64,000 nucleotides of DNA, from the NCBI RefSeq assembly GCF_000686525.1, contig NZ_JMKT01000008.1, forward strand, positions 372,001-436,000, written 5' to 3'. This DNA is from Desulfonatronovibrio hydrogenovorans DSM 9292. Its GTDB lineage: Bacteria; Desulfobacterota; Desulfovibrionia; Desulfovibrionales; Desulfonatronovibrionaceae. The stretch's first letter is position 1. Each line of letters starts with the position of its first letter. Made by a program: the position numbers and the translations under genes. Below the pieces are notes generated by a model, which saw only the letters and a list, made by a program, of their open reading frames with translations, searched no databases and had not been told where the DNA came from. This document shows, piece after piece, positions 1-8,610 of this stretch.

Positions 1-992
1 CGGGGATGATGGAATTTTTGAATAAAAAAGAAGATTACTACAACAGCAGCCAAAGCAATATTACCTATGACTACGGTGTAAAGAACGAACTCGCTTAAAA
101 AGATGGAGATTAGGGTACCGGTTGTCAGGCCCAGACAGATGGTTCCGGCAATGGCTCCAAAGGAAAATACTGGATTTCTATGGGAGAGCATTACGGAAAA
201 CACAAATATATCCACAAAACCTTTGGATGCCTGCTTGAGGTACATGCTTGTATTGATGTGCCCAGGCTCCAGGCTGTGCAGAAATGAGAGGGAAAGCATG
301 CTCAGGGCAATGCCAAAGGCCAGGGCTACAGATGGGTTTTTTCCAGCCAGCAGGCCCCCCAGAATAACCGTAATAATATAGAAGCTCACCTCCAGTCCTG
401 TAAATATGGCAGCCTGGGCATATATCACGTCCAGGTAACCGTACATCTGTCCGCTGACTAGATAGAATACGAAAACCAGGGGAAAGTATTTGGTGATGTT
501 TTTTCCTTTTTTTCTGGCCACTGGTTCGGACTTGAAGATCAAGGGCAGAAGCAGCAGGGCTATCACCGTATAGTGGGTGTTGCCTAATGCAAGCACAGCC
601 ATGACAAACAGAAAGATGTTACCCAGGATCAGGCCCAGAGCGGAGTTTACAAAAGGCTTGGGGGAATTTTTGATCATGACCCCGGCTTTAACCATGAGCC
701 AGGCTGAACTGCTGCCAGCAATCAATGTCAGGGGAATCCAGTATTCATGAAAGTATGGAAATACCAGAGTGGCGCCCATGGTCAGGGCCAGGGCGGCTAG
801 ACTGGTTTTTTCCAGAAGCCGGCCAGGCAGAAAAAAGGCAATGGCCAGAAGAGTGCATGCGTGGGAGATCAGATAATAAAAAAAGAAGGCTGGATCTCTT
901 TCTGCACCTGGCAGGGCTCCTTCCATGGGAAAGGTCAGAAGCCAGAGCAGAAAACAGCCAAGACAGAGGCCTGGAAGATAGGTTTTAATCAT
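1..992 (-). CDS. Polytopic membrane protein, 3' end outside window
   Basis: An open frame runs from an ATG at 992-990 to the window edge without a stop, giving at least 330 residues. The translation begins MIKTYLPGLC and is almost wholly hydrophobic, with roughly ten membrane-spanning stretches separated by short polar loops such as RKKGKN. The layout resembles MFS-like sensor modules that sometimes carry a LuxR-type DNA-binding domain at the C-terminus, but that end is not in the window. No transporter signature motif is evident, so the function is unknown. It is transcribed away from the secreted-protein gene at 1164. The reading frame is firm; the family assignment is only a guess. Confidence 0.7.
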   Translation of the reverse strand, partial: MIKTYLPGLCLGCFLLWLLTFPMEGALPGAERDPAFFFYYLISHACTLLAIAFFLPGRLLEKTSLAALALTMGATLVFPYFHEYWIPLTLIAGSSSAWLMVKAGVMIKNSPKPFVNSALGLILGNIFLFVMAVLALGNTHYTVIALLLLPLIFKSEPVARKKGKNITKYFPLVFVFYLVSGQMYGYLDVIYAQAAIFTGLEVSFYIITVILGGLLAGKNPSVALAFGIALSMLSLSFLHSLEPGHINTSMYLKQASKGFVDIFVFSVMLSHRNPVFSFGAIAGTICLGLTTGTLISIFLSEFVLYTVVIGNIALAAVVVIFFFIQKFHHP

Positions 993-1163
993 ATTGAGCC
1001 TTTGAGCAACTAATTTCCATTATTATAAAAAAAACATCTCAGGTCTACATTAAAGTTGACAAAAGTTTACACGCCGGACGACTTTAACCTGGAGCAGACT
1101 TGTTTTATAAATCTTGTAAAGCTGGATTGTTGAATTGATGCAGTTTTAAGGAGGAAGGAAACG

Positions 1164-1901
1164 ATGAAACGGTCTACTGTAAAGTGTTTTATTGGAGTAA
1201 TTCTGGTAGTTGTCCTCATGATGCCTTTATCTGCCTTTGGCTATGGTGGTGGATCAAGTGGTGGCTCTGGAGGTGCCGGGGGTTCATCAGGAGGAGGTGG
1301 TGGAGGAGATGGTTTTTCCTCGCCTACTGACTATGAGGTTACTGGAATAGATCAAGCAATGGAAGGATTTGATCAGTTTGATTTTGACAAGATGCAGAAG
1401 GATCATGAAGATAAAGAACGAAGAAGGCAGCTTGAACGGGATCAATTCAGTCATGAATGGGGAAGGGATTATGCTGCCAGGGATCAGGCAATATCCGATG
1501 CGGTTTACGACGTTGCCAATATAGTTGACAAGGCTAATACTGCCTTGGGCTGGGGTGCTGGCTTTGCCTCGGGGGGCACCACTTCTATGGCTTCTGACGT
1601 AGCTCAGGGTGCGCTGAAAGGAGCAGCCGAAGCAATGGGTGACTATATGGCTGGCAACGATGCCAGGCTGGTCCAACGGGTTCTCCAGGGTGCTGGTAAG
1701 TCTGCCATACAGTCCAAGCTGCCTCATGCAGTTAATGTGATGACGGATATAGCTACTTCATTTGCCGGTGGTGGCTCGGGATCAAGTTCGGGAGGTAGAG
1801 TTCAGGGGGGGTATACAAGAACAGTTGATCAGCCCCATACCCCTGATTATGGCATGATGGATTATGCCCCTCGGCCTGTAATGACTCCGGAATACCGTTA
1901 A
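1164..1901 (+). CDS. Secreted glycine-rich protein, unknown function
   Basis: The 245-residue product has an N-terminal signal peptide: a KRSTVK basic start, a hydrophobic core and a probable cut near AFG at residues 24-26. A Gly/Ser-rich linker follows at about residues 27-52. A charged segment (about 75-100) then leads to an Ala/Gly-rich region with small-residue repeats and a second Gly/Ser patch near the C-terminus. A strong ribosome-binding site (AAGGAGG) precedes the ATG. The next gene, a lipoprotein with a peptidoglycan-binding domain, starts 32 bases after the stop, so the two are probably co-transcribed and act in the envelope. I recognise no family. Confidence 0.75.
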   Translation: MKRSTVKCFIGVILVVVLMMPLSAFGYGGGSSGGSGGAGGSSGGGGGGDGFSSPTDYEVTGIDQAMEGFDQFDFDKMQKDHEDKERRRQLERDQFSHEWGRDYAARDQAISDAVYDVANIVDKANTALGWGAGFASGGTTSMASDVAQGALKGAAEAMGDYMAGNDARLVQRVLQGAGKSAIQSKLPHAVNVMTDIATSFAGGGSGSSSGGRVQGGYTRTVDQPHTPDYGMMDYAPRPVMTPEYR

Positions 1902-1933
1902 TGGCCCTCACTATTGCTTTGCGGAGGTAGAAA

Positions 1934-3187
1934 GTGAAAGCATATAAAATCGGATTGCTCCTTCTATTCATTTTTTTTGTGTCTGGATGCAAGGTGCAGC
2001 AGCATATCCAGCAGCATCTGGATCAGTCCAGGTCTCAGTTTGAAGTGGCACCCTTTGAAGTTGTTTTGCCTGCACATAGTGTTCAATCAATTAATGAGCT
2101 GCCCGGCCATATTCGCCTGGTAACTGCAGCCATTGTTGAAAGGTTGCGCAAGGAACCTACGTTACTGAAGAATGTTAATTTTTCCCAGACAGGAAGGCAT
2201 TTTGTGGCTGAGCCATATTTTGATTATGAGGCCTTTTCAGTTACATCGGTCACTATCCAGGATTTTCAGGCAACAGAAGTATCCAGAAATAACTACTTCT
2301 GTGTCTTAGAAGGCTATCTGACCTTTGATGATCCTTTCAGCAGACGGGCCGTGAACTATTTTAAAGCGGAATACAGGCTGAATACAGACGGTATTGAGAT
2401 TGCAAGGTCAATAGTTCTTCCTACACCACCAGTATTTCCCGAAGTCCAGGCCTACATCATTTCCAGTCAAGAATTTGCCATAGCATTGAAGTCTGCCGAT
2501 GATTTCTATGCCTTTTACACCGAAGTGGCGACCAGAGCACTGAGGATGACTCCGACCCAGGAAGAGGTTCGGCAAAGAGAAGAGTTGATGAAAATGACTT
2601 TTTTTCAGCGGATTCGAAATGCCCCCAGAAGGGAGCGTAATGATCTTATCATGACTGTTTTTGTCATGGATCGGCTTACCCCGGAAGCAGAACTGGATGT
2701 TGTGGTCTCAAGAACTTTGCATGAGAGAAATTCCATGGTTGTACCTAGCTATCTCAACTATGACGGCTGGCGGGTGGCCATGTTTGGCGGCAATTTTGCC
2801 TTGGACCGGGACGTATTTTACACCAAGGTTTATTATAAACCCAATTCTTCAATTCTGCCTGACAATAAAGACCAAGTGCTAATTGGGCTTTTTAAAACGG
2901 AAAAAAATTATCAAGGCCAACTTGACCAAACTCTGGAGGCACAGCAGACTCATGAAGGTCCTTTAGCCCAAGGCAGAGTGTTCCTTGATACCTCCAACAG
3001 AAGTGATGCCACAGTGATCCAGACCAGGCTTGCGGAGCTGGGGTTTTACAACATGGCCATAGATGGGCTCTGGGGGCCAGGCTCAAGGAGTGCTTTGCAG
3101 AATTTCCAGATGGCCAGTGGACTCGGCGCCAATGGGGTATGGGATATGGGTACCCAAATGAGGTTGTTTGCAGGAACTGGAAGATAA
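1934..3187 (+). CDS. Lipoprotein with C-terminal peptidoglycan-binding domain
   Basis: This 417-residue protein starts with GTG behind a GGAGG ribosome-binding site. Its signal peptide ends in a lipobox (VSGC, Cys19), so it should be lipidated. The middle 330 residues match nothing I can name. The last 55 or so residues form a PG_binding_1-type domain: an ATVIQTRLAELGFY start, the IDGLWGPGSR core and a closing ALQNFQ helix. It is the second gene of a probable two-gene unit with the Gly-rich secreted protein upstream. A role anchoring or sensing cell-wall structures is inferred only from the domain. A terminator hairpin follows. Confidence 0.8.
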   Translation: MKAYKIGLLLLFIFFVSGCKVQQHIQQHLDQSRSQFEVAPFEVVLPAHSVQSINELPGHIRLVTAAIVERLRKEPTLLKNVNFSQTGRHFVAEPYFDYEAFSVTSVTIQDFQATEVSRNNYFCVLEGYLTFDDPFSRRAVNYFKAEYRLNTDGIEIARSIVLPTPPVFPEVQAYIISSQEFAIALKSADDFYAFYTEVATRALRMTPTQEEVRQREELMKMTFFQRIRNAPRRERNDLIMTVFVMDRLTPEAELDVVVSRTLHERNSMVVPSYLNYDGWRVAMFGGNFALDRDVFYTKVYYKPNSSILPDNKDQVLIGLFKTEKNYQGQLDQTLEAQQTHEGPLAQGRVFLDTSNRSDATVIQTRLAELGFYNMAIDGLWGPGSRSALQNFQMASGLGANGVWDMGTQMRLFAGTGR

Positions 3188-3209
3188 TTTGTTTTAGCTG
3201 CCTGGAAAA

Positions 3210-3250
3210 GACGGCCGGGGGGGGTGACATTTTTCCCGGCCGTTTCTTTA
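3210..3250. terminator. Bidirectional rho-independent terminator
   Basis: GACGGCCGGG pairs with CCCGGCCGTT around a G-rich/T-rich loop, and T-rich sequence follows on the plus strand. It lies between the convergent lipoprotein and beta-propeller genes and overlaps the stop codon of the latter. Confidence 0.75.
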
Positions 3251-4921
3251 TCTGCCGTCTATGGCCATACTTTCACCCACAGCGTCCGGCCCATAAATGA
3301 TTGACTGGGGAATCGTGGACTGTCTCGGAATGAATTCAGGTACCATGGCGGCCAGATCATTGCTGCTGAACCTGGACAAGCGAATGGCTGGGCTGGATTC
3401 TCCCTGGTCATTGATATGAGTTAGGTACAGCTCAGTAAATGCAGATCTGGCTTTGCTGGTGAAGACAAGCCATTTGGAGTTGGGTGACCAGGCATGCCAT
3501 GAGTTCATGACCGGCTGATTTCCAGCCAGAGGTCTAGCATTTCCACCCTTGGCCGGCACGATCCAGAGCTCACTGTCCGGCTGCAGGACCAGTCCGGTAG
3601 GGCTTCTGGTAAAGACGATCCATTTTCCGTCCGGCGAATATCTGGGGAAGTAATTGCTGTATCCGTTGTTGCTGGCACCTGGCAGCGGCTTAGGCGTTCC
3701 CCCCTTACCCTGATTGAAGTCCACGGTATATATGTCAAATTGAACTGGATACCTTTCATTGAGTTCAAAAATGGTCTGGTCTGAGCTTTCATCTCTAATA
3801 GTCCTGTCCATAACTTTGGAAATAAGGTCAGGATCAGTGGAAGTGGCAGAAAAAGCTATGCTCTGTCCGTCCGGACTCCATGTGGGGCCGGTCTGGACCA
3901 TATTAGGCAGATCCGCTCCGGGAAGAAGGCTGAAGTTCTGTTTTTTAGTGTTGAAAATGCCGATCTTGCCTGTTGCCGGGTAAAAGAGCTGGGAAAAGTA
4001 AATATCATCCATCATGATAAATACTGAAGTTTCACTTACTGTGCCAGCAATATGTCGGCCATCTGGGGAAAGCTGGGCAAAAAGTCCCATGCTGTAGGAG
4101 GCTGGCTGAACCGGCTCCAGCTCATTCCAGGAAAAAACAGTTCCTTCTTGAGCTATTATCTCATCATCCATGGCAGAGAAAATAAAACCACCCTTGTCAC
4201 CGCCGTAATCAGTGTCAATGGTGATATACCTGCCGTCGGCTGAGTAGGCATGGCAATTAGCACAAACTGGAGGAGGATAGAGGATGTTCTGGGGCGGTTC
4301 GTAAGAGTCAAGTCTGCCGACAAGCAGTTCGGTTTTTTCAGGTTTTTTTTGGGCTTCCAAAAAGGGAAGGGGTTTCCTCATGAACATTACCTTGGCATCC
4401 ACCGGATATTCAGAAAATTGAAAAATGATGGACCCTCTGGAAACGATCCGGTCCAGATCATTGTCACCAAGCCCAGAAATGTGCATCTTGAGCTGATCTG
4501 GACCGGCAAGTTCAATTATGTTTTCCCAGGTCTTTTGATCTGGCATCCACCAGGGATTGCCCACCAGCATCTGTAGTACTTCTTTACTGCCGTTCTCGAT
4601 GGAGATATGCCAGGCCCTGCTTTCAGTCTGGTCGGTCCATAAGAAAACCGGGGAGGCCATGTCCGGGGGGAAAACAGTGTTGGAAAGGGGTTCGGTAATG
4701 GTTATGGGCTTCGGCGCAATGGAACTGTCCAAGGAAACAAACCAGGCAGGTAGCTTATCTGGATTCAGAGAATTAATCTTCTGTTCGTTGAGCAGGATGA
4801 TGTCAGAATGGGGAGCTGGCTGGGAATTTGCCGGACAGGGAAAGAAAATTTGCCAAGCCAGAATATAAACCAAGAGCATCAGCATCTGATGATGCAAACA
4901 GAGTTTTAATTGATTTTTCAT
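3248..4921 (-). CDS. TolB/PD40-type beta-propeller protein with embedded CxxCH motif
   Basis: The 557-residue protein begins at an ATG (MKNQLKLC) just downstream of tRNA-Leu; a longer frame reads through the tRNA and is not credible. It has an N-terminal signal sequence. The C-terminal two thirds carry several WD40-like/PD40 blades: SPDGRHIAGT, SPDGQSIAFS, SPDGKWIVFT and SPNSKWLVFT. A CANCH motif at residues 220-224, placed just before SADGRY, is a possible c-type heme site. The protein should be periplasmic. TolB-like propellers usually bind proteins or glycans; the partner here is unknown. It may be co-transcribed with the tRNA, since no terminator lies between them. Confidence 0.8.
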   Translation of the reverse strand: MKNQLKLCLHHQMLMLLVYILAWQIFFPCPANSQPAPHSDIILLNEQKINSLNPDKLPAWFVSLDSSIAPKPITITEPLSNTVFPPDMASPVFLWTDQTESRAWHISIENGSKEVLQMLVGNPWWMPDQKTWENIIELAGPDQLKMHISGLGDNDLDRIVSRGSIIFQFSEYPVDAKVMFMRKPLPFLEAQKKPEKTELLVGRLDSYEPPQNILYPPPVCANCHAYSADGRYITIDTDYGGDKGGFIFSAMDDEIIAQEGTVFSWNELEPVQPASYSMGLFAQLSPDGRHIAGTVSETSVFIMMDDIYFSQLFYPATGKIGIFNTKKQNFSLLPGADLPNMVQTGPTWSPDGQSIAFSATSTDPDLISKVMDRTIRDESSDQTIFELNERYPVQFDIYTVDFNQGKGGTPKPLPGASNNGYSNYFPRYSPDGKWIVFTRSPTGLVLQPDSELWIVPAKGGNARPLAGNQPVMNSWHAWSPNSKWLVFTSKARSAFTELYLTHINDQGESSPAIRLSRFSSNDLAAMVPEFIPRQSTIPQSIIYGPDAVGESMAIDGR

Positions 4922-4956
4922 GGCAGACTCGGGGGTTAAGCTGTTGGTTGAACGCT

Positions 4957-5044
4957 TGGTGCCCGGGGCCGGAGTCGAACCGGCACGCAACAAAGTTGCA
5001 AGGGATTTTAAGTCCCTGGCGTCTACCAATTCCGCCACCCGGGC
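4957..5044 (-). tRNA. tRNA-Leu (UAA)
   Basis: The minus strand folds as a class II tRNA. The acceptor stem GCCCGGG/CCCGGGC is followed by A73 and an encoded CCA. The D arm contains AATTGGTAGAC. The anticodon stem AGGGA/TCCCT holds a CTTAAAA loop with anticodon TAA. There is a long variable arm (GCAAC/GTTGC) and a T arm with GGTTCGACTCC. Length is 88 bases including CCA. Confidence 0.97.
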
Positions 5045-5075
5045 AGGCTGGAAGGATTGATTTTCCGAAAGATGT

Positions 5076-5104
5076 AAATTAGCCTTGTCTGTTCCAAGCG
5101 TCAA
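5076..5104 (-). promoter_or_regulatory. Sigma-70-type promoter of tRNA-Leu
   Basis: On the minus strand TTGACG (-35, 5104-5099) is separated by exactly 17 bases from TAATTT (-10, 5081-5076), about 31 bases upstream of the tRNA 5' end. Position, spacing and hexamers agree with a stable-RNA promoter. Confidence 0.65.
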
Positions 5105-5149
5105 GAAATCATTTGTTCTGCACGGTTAACTCCCCATTATTCCACATTT

Positions 5150-6448
5150 ATGCATCAGCACTTCCCAAAAACACTGGTTCTGGGCATTGACGGCCTGAGC
5201 CTGGCCCTGGCCAGACAAATGGCAGACAAAGGGATCTTCACCAACCTGGCCCCAATCATTGGCTCTGCCCACACCCATGCTGTATCCTCGGAACTACCTG
5301 ATGTTTCGCCGGTGAACTGGGCTTCTTTTTTCACTGGCAGGGGTCCTGAAGAGCACGGGGTATATGGGTTTACCCAGGTAAATCCGGCAACCTACCAAAT
5401 GCATCTGGTGGACTTGAATTCGGTTCAGGCCAGCACTGTCTGGGACTGGTTTGGAAATAGAGGCATGCTCAGCAAACTGATAAACCTGCCCTGCACTTAT
5501 CCCGCTCCCAGTCTGAAGGGAATGATGATCTCCGGATTTGTGGCTTTAGACCTTGAGCAGGCAGTTTTTCCCAGGCCTTTATTACCGATGCTGGAGCGGA
5601 TTGACTACAGGCTGGAGGCTGACACTGTAAGGGGCTTGACCAGACCGGACCTGCTTTTAAAAGACCTGAGGGAGACAGTCTGCTCCAGGGTCAGGGCCTT
5701 TGACTTATTCTGGCCGGATCTGGCCTGGAGTTTATTTGTTATTGTGTTCACCGAACTTGACCGGATGAGCCATTTTCTTCAGGACGCCATCCTGGATGAA
5801 AGGCATCGGCTGCACCGGAACTGTATGACGGTGTTAAAGGATATAGACAGGGCTGCCGGCCATGTGCTGGAGCGATTCAATGACCTTGCTGGTCCCAAAA
5901 GACTGTTGGTGGTGGCTGACCACGGTTTTACAGCTCTTGAATCAGAAGTTGATGTCAACACTTTCTTGCGCAATGAAGGTTATCTAAGCTTGGGCAGGAA
6001 TCCGTTCAATGAACTGGATATGGGATGTATGGACCTGACCAGCAAAGCCTTTGCCCTGGACCCAGGCCGGATTTATATCCATTCCAGAAGCCGCTTCAGC
6101 AGGGGGTGCGTCAATAAAGTCGAATACGCCGGGATCAGAGAAAGGATCAGACAAAATTTGCTCCAGCTTGAGTATCAGGGCCGTAAGGTCATGGATTCTG
6201 TGTACTATGGAGAGGAGATTTACCCATCCGGCATTGGTCTTCCACCTGATCTCCTCTGTGTTCCCAGCAAAGGGTTCGACCTCAAGGCCAAGTTTGACCG
6301 CAGGGATGTTTTCGGCCATTACAGCCGGACAGGCACCCATTGTCCTGATGACGTGTTTTTTTATGATTCCGCAGGGACCAGGCCGGAGAAGATCAGGCAT
6401 ATACTCCCTGGGGCAGGGATCATGGGCGCAGCAGATCACAAGCAGTGA
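5150..6448 (+). CDS. Alkaline phosphatase superfamily (type I phosphodiesterase-like) hydrolase
   Basis: This 432-residue protein belongs to the alkaline phosphatase / nucleotide pyrophosphatase superfamily. Visible metal-site motifs are the N-terminal GIDGLS (Asp), a SPVNWASFFTG segment that places the nucleophile Ser/Thr, ELDRMSHF (Asp and His) and the VADHGF motif (Asp, His). There is no signal peptide, so it is probably cytoplasmic. The substrate cannot be read from the sequence; relatives are annotated as AP-superfamily phosphohydrolases. The helicase gene follows after 28 bases on the same strand, suggesting co-transcription, though no functional link is clear. No convincing ribosome-binding site precedes the ATG. 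Confidence 0.82.
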   Translation: MHQHFPKTLVLGIDGLSLALARQMADKGIFTNLAPIIGSAHTHAVSSELPDVSPVNWASFFTGRGPEEHGVYGFTQVNPATYQMHLVDLNSVQASTVWDWFGNRGMLSKLINLPCTYPAPSLKGMMISGFVALDLEQAVFPRPLLPMLERIDYRLEADTVRGLTRPDLLLKDLRETVCSRVRAFDLFWPDLAWSLFVIVFTELDRMSHFLQDAILDERHRLHRNCMTVLKDIDRAAGHVLERFNDLAGPKRLLVVADHGFTALESEVDVNTFLRNEGYLSLGRNPFNELDMGCMDLTSKAFALDPGRIYIHSRSRFSRGCVNKVEYAGIRERIRQNLLQLEYQGRKVMDSVYYGEEIYPSGIGLPPDLLCVPSKGFDLKAKFDRRDVFGHYSRTGTHCPDDVFFYDSAGTRPEKIRHILPGAGIMGAADHKQ

Positions 6449-6476
6449 TCAAGTCTCATAGGAGAATCAACAGATT

Positions 6477-8585
6477 ATGATAGATTATGAAAAAAGCCTT
6501 AATTCAGGCCAGCTGGAAGCAGTAACCTGTACCCAGGGTCCGGTCCTGGTCATAGCCGGGGCCGGAAGCGGCAAAACCAGGACCATTGTCTACCGTTTGG
6601 CTTATCTGGTGGAGCAGGGGATTGTTCCGGAGCATATTCTTCTTCTTACCTTTACCCGCAAGGCCGCCAACCAGATGCTCTTCCGGGCGGGTCATCTCCT
6701 GGGACAGGAGCTGGGCAGCGTCAGCGGTGGAACTTTCCACGGTTTCAGCTATCTCATGCTTCGCAAGTTCGCCAATGTCCTGGGCTTTAACAATGGTTTT
6801 CAGATTATGGATTCAGGGGATTGCGAGGAGATAATCAAAGGTATCAGAAATGAACTCAAACTGGGAAAAGGGGACCGTTCCTTTCCCAGGAACAGGACGA
6901 TACTTTCGCTGATGAGCAAGGCCAGGAACAAGGAGGTATCTCTGGAAAATCTGGTTGAAAGAGACGCTTTTCATCTCCGGACTTACCTGGAGGACTTTGA
7001 GCGCATCGAACAGGCCTATGTCATTGAAAAACAGCGCCTGGGCCTGGTGGACTACGATGACCTGCTTTTTTTCCTGGAGAGACTGCTCTCCGGACACAGG
7101 GAAGTCCTTGAGTTCGCCAGAGCTGTGTACAAATATGTCATGGTGGACGAGTACCAGGATACCAATCTGGTCCAGGCCAGACTGGCCAGGCTCATTGCTT
7201 CGGAAGAGGGAAATATCATGGTGGTGGGTGATGATGCCCAGTCCATTTACGGATTCAGGGGTGCAGATGTGGGCAATATCCTGGACTTCCCCAATCTTTA
7301 TCCCCGAACCCGGGTCATCAGGCTGGAGCAGAACTATCGCTCAACCCAGCCGATCCTGCATCTGACCAATGATATCCTTTCGCACATGGATCAGAAGTTT
7401 GACAAAAAGCTATTTTCTGATCGAACCCAGGGTTTGAAACCCGAGCTGATCCGTCCGGTGAGCGACATGAGCCAGGCCAGGACCATGCTGGTCAAGATAG
7501 AAGAGCTGAGCAGAAAATATCCTCTTCATGAAATTGCAGTTCTGTTCAGGGCTGGATATCATTCCTATCCTTTGGAGGTGGAGTTGAACAAGGCTTCAAT
7601 TCCTTACCAGAAATTTGGGGGCATCAAGTTTTCTGAGGCCTCCCACATCAAGGATGTTCTGTCTTTGGTCAGGATGGTGGGCTCAATTCCGGATCTTCTG
7701 TCCTGGAAACGGGGACTGGGACTGCTCCCCGGGGTTGGTCCCAAAACAGCCGAGCGTTTGTTCAGGGCCTATGAGTCAGGCAGTCATGAGGACCTGCTCA
7801 AGTTTGCTTCTAAAAACAAAGACTTTGCTCAGCTAAGGGATCTGCTGGCCAGCCTGGCCGGACAGGAACACGAACCGTCCCGGATTGTGGCTTCCATAAT
7901 CGAATTTTACAGGCCCATTCTGGAAAAAAAACATGCCGAGGACTTGCCCAAGAGACTGAGCGGACTTGACCAGCTGGAACAGATTGTGGCTGGATACAGC
8001 GACCTGGAAGTATTCCTGGCAGACATGGTCCTGGAAAATTCCGATCCCCTGGGAACTGCAGCCAGAGAAGGCGCCCTGGTATTGTCCACCATTCATTCAG
8101 CCAAGGGCCTGGAATGGCCGGCAGTAATGGTCATCGACCTTGTGGAGGACCGGTTTCCATCCAGGCAGGCCATGCAGGATCCCCGGGACATGGATGAGGA
8201 AAGAAGGCTGCTCTATGTTGCCTGTACCAGGTCCAGGGATTATCTCGGACTTTTTGTGCCAGCCAGTGTTTATCACCGGGGAAGCGGCTTTAACCAGCCT
8301 GTTCTGGAAAGTCCCTTTATCCGGGAACTTTCCCAGGACAGCTTCCAGGAACTCAAGGAGAATCATCTGGGCAGCCTCAAACCCAGGGAAGAAGTGAAAG
8401 CAAAGCAGTGGCCCGGACGAATGGTTGAGCAAACCGCCAATGTACCGGCCAGTGCCTACTGCAAGCACAAAATATTTGGCCGGGGCAAGATTGTCATGGC
8501 CATGCCCCCTAATAAGTATAAGGTCAATTTCCCCGGATTCGGCCTCAAGGTGATCAGTGGAGACTACCTGGAGATAGAGGATTAG
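6477..8585 (+). CDS. UvrD/Rep-family ATP-dependent DNA helicase
   Basis: The 702-residue protein carries the full set of superfamily 1A helicase motifs in order: the Q-motif region (LNSGQLEAV), Walker A GAGSGKT near residue 28, motif Ia TFTRKAA, Walker B VDEYQDTN, motif III GDDAQSIYGFRGAD, motif IV EQNYRST, motif V STIHSAKGLEWP and motif VI LLYVACTRSRDYL. The length fits UvrD/PcrA. These enzymes unwind DNA 3' to 5' in repair and replication restart. AGGAGA sits 11 bases before the ATG. The C-terminus ends in a short Tudor-like segment (FGRGKIV...YKVNFPGFG), as PcrA/UvrD proteins often do. thiL follows closely. Confidence 0.93.
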   Translation: MIDYEKSLNSGQLEAVTCTQGPVLVIAGAGSGKTRTIVYRLAYLVEQGIVPEHILLLTFTRKAANQMLFRAGHLLGQELGSVSGGTFHGFSYLMLRKFANVLGFNNGFQIMDSGDCEEIIKGIRNELKLGKGDRSFPRNRTILSLMSKARNKEVSLENLVERDAFHLRTYLEDFERIEQAYVIEKQRLGLVDYDDLLFFLERLLSGHREVLEFARAVYKYVMVDEYQDTNLVQARLARLIASEEGNIMVVGDDAQSIYGFRGADVGNILDFPNLYPRTRVIRLEQNYRSTQPILHLTNDILSHMDQKFDKKLFSDRTQGLKPELIRPVSDMSQARTMLVKIEELSRKYPLHEIAVLFRAGYHSYPLEVELNKASIPYQKFGGIKFSEASHIKDVLSLVRMVGSIPDLLSWKRGLGLLPGVGPKTAERLFRAYESGSHEDLLKFASKNKDFAQLRDLLASLAGQEHEPSRIVASIIEFYRPILEKKHAEDLPKRLSGLDQLEQIVAGYSDLEVFLADMVLENSDPLGTAAREGALVLSTIHSAKGLEWPAVMVIDLVEDRFPSRQAMQDPRDMDEERRLLYVACTRSRDYLGLFVPASVYHRGSGFNQPVLESPFIRELSQDSFQELKENHLGSLKPREEVKAKQWPGRMVEQTANVPASAYCKHKIFGRGKIVMAMPPNKYKVNFPGFGLKVISGDYLEIED

Positions 8586-8610
8586 CTCGGCTATCCAGCA
8601 GAGATTTAAA

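Noticed and set aside
1090-1110. Sigma-54 promoter upstream of the Gly-rich protein
   Set aside because: The GG and GC elements do not fall at the required spacing.
4922-5104. N-terminal extension of the beta-propeller gene through the tRNA
   Set aside because: The extra 61 codons translate tRNA-Leu; the motif VAELVDARDLKS is the usual artefact of reading a tRNA-Leu gene.
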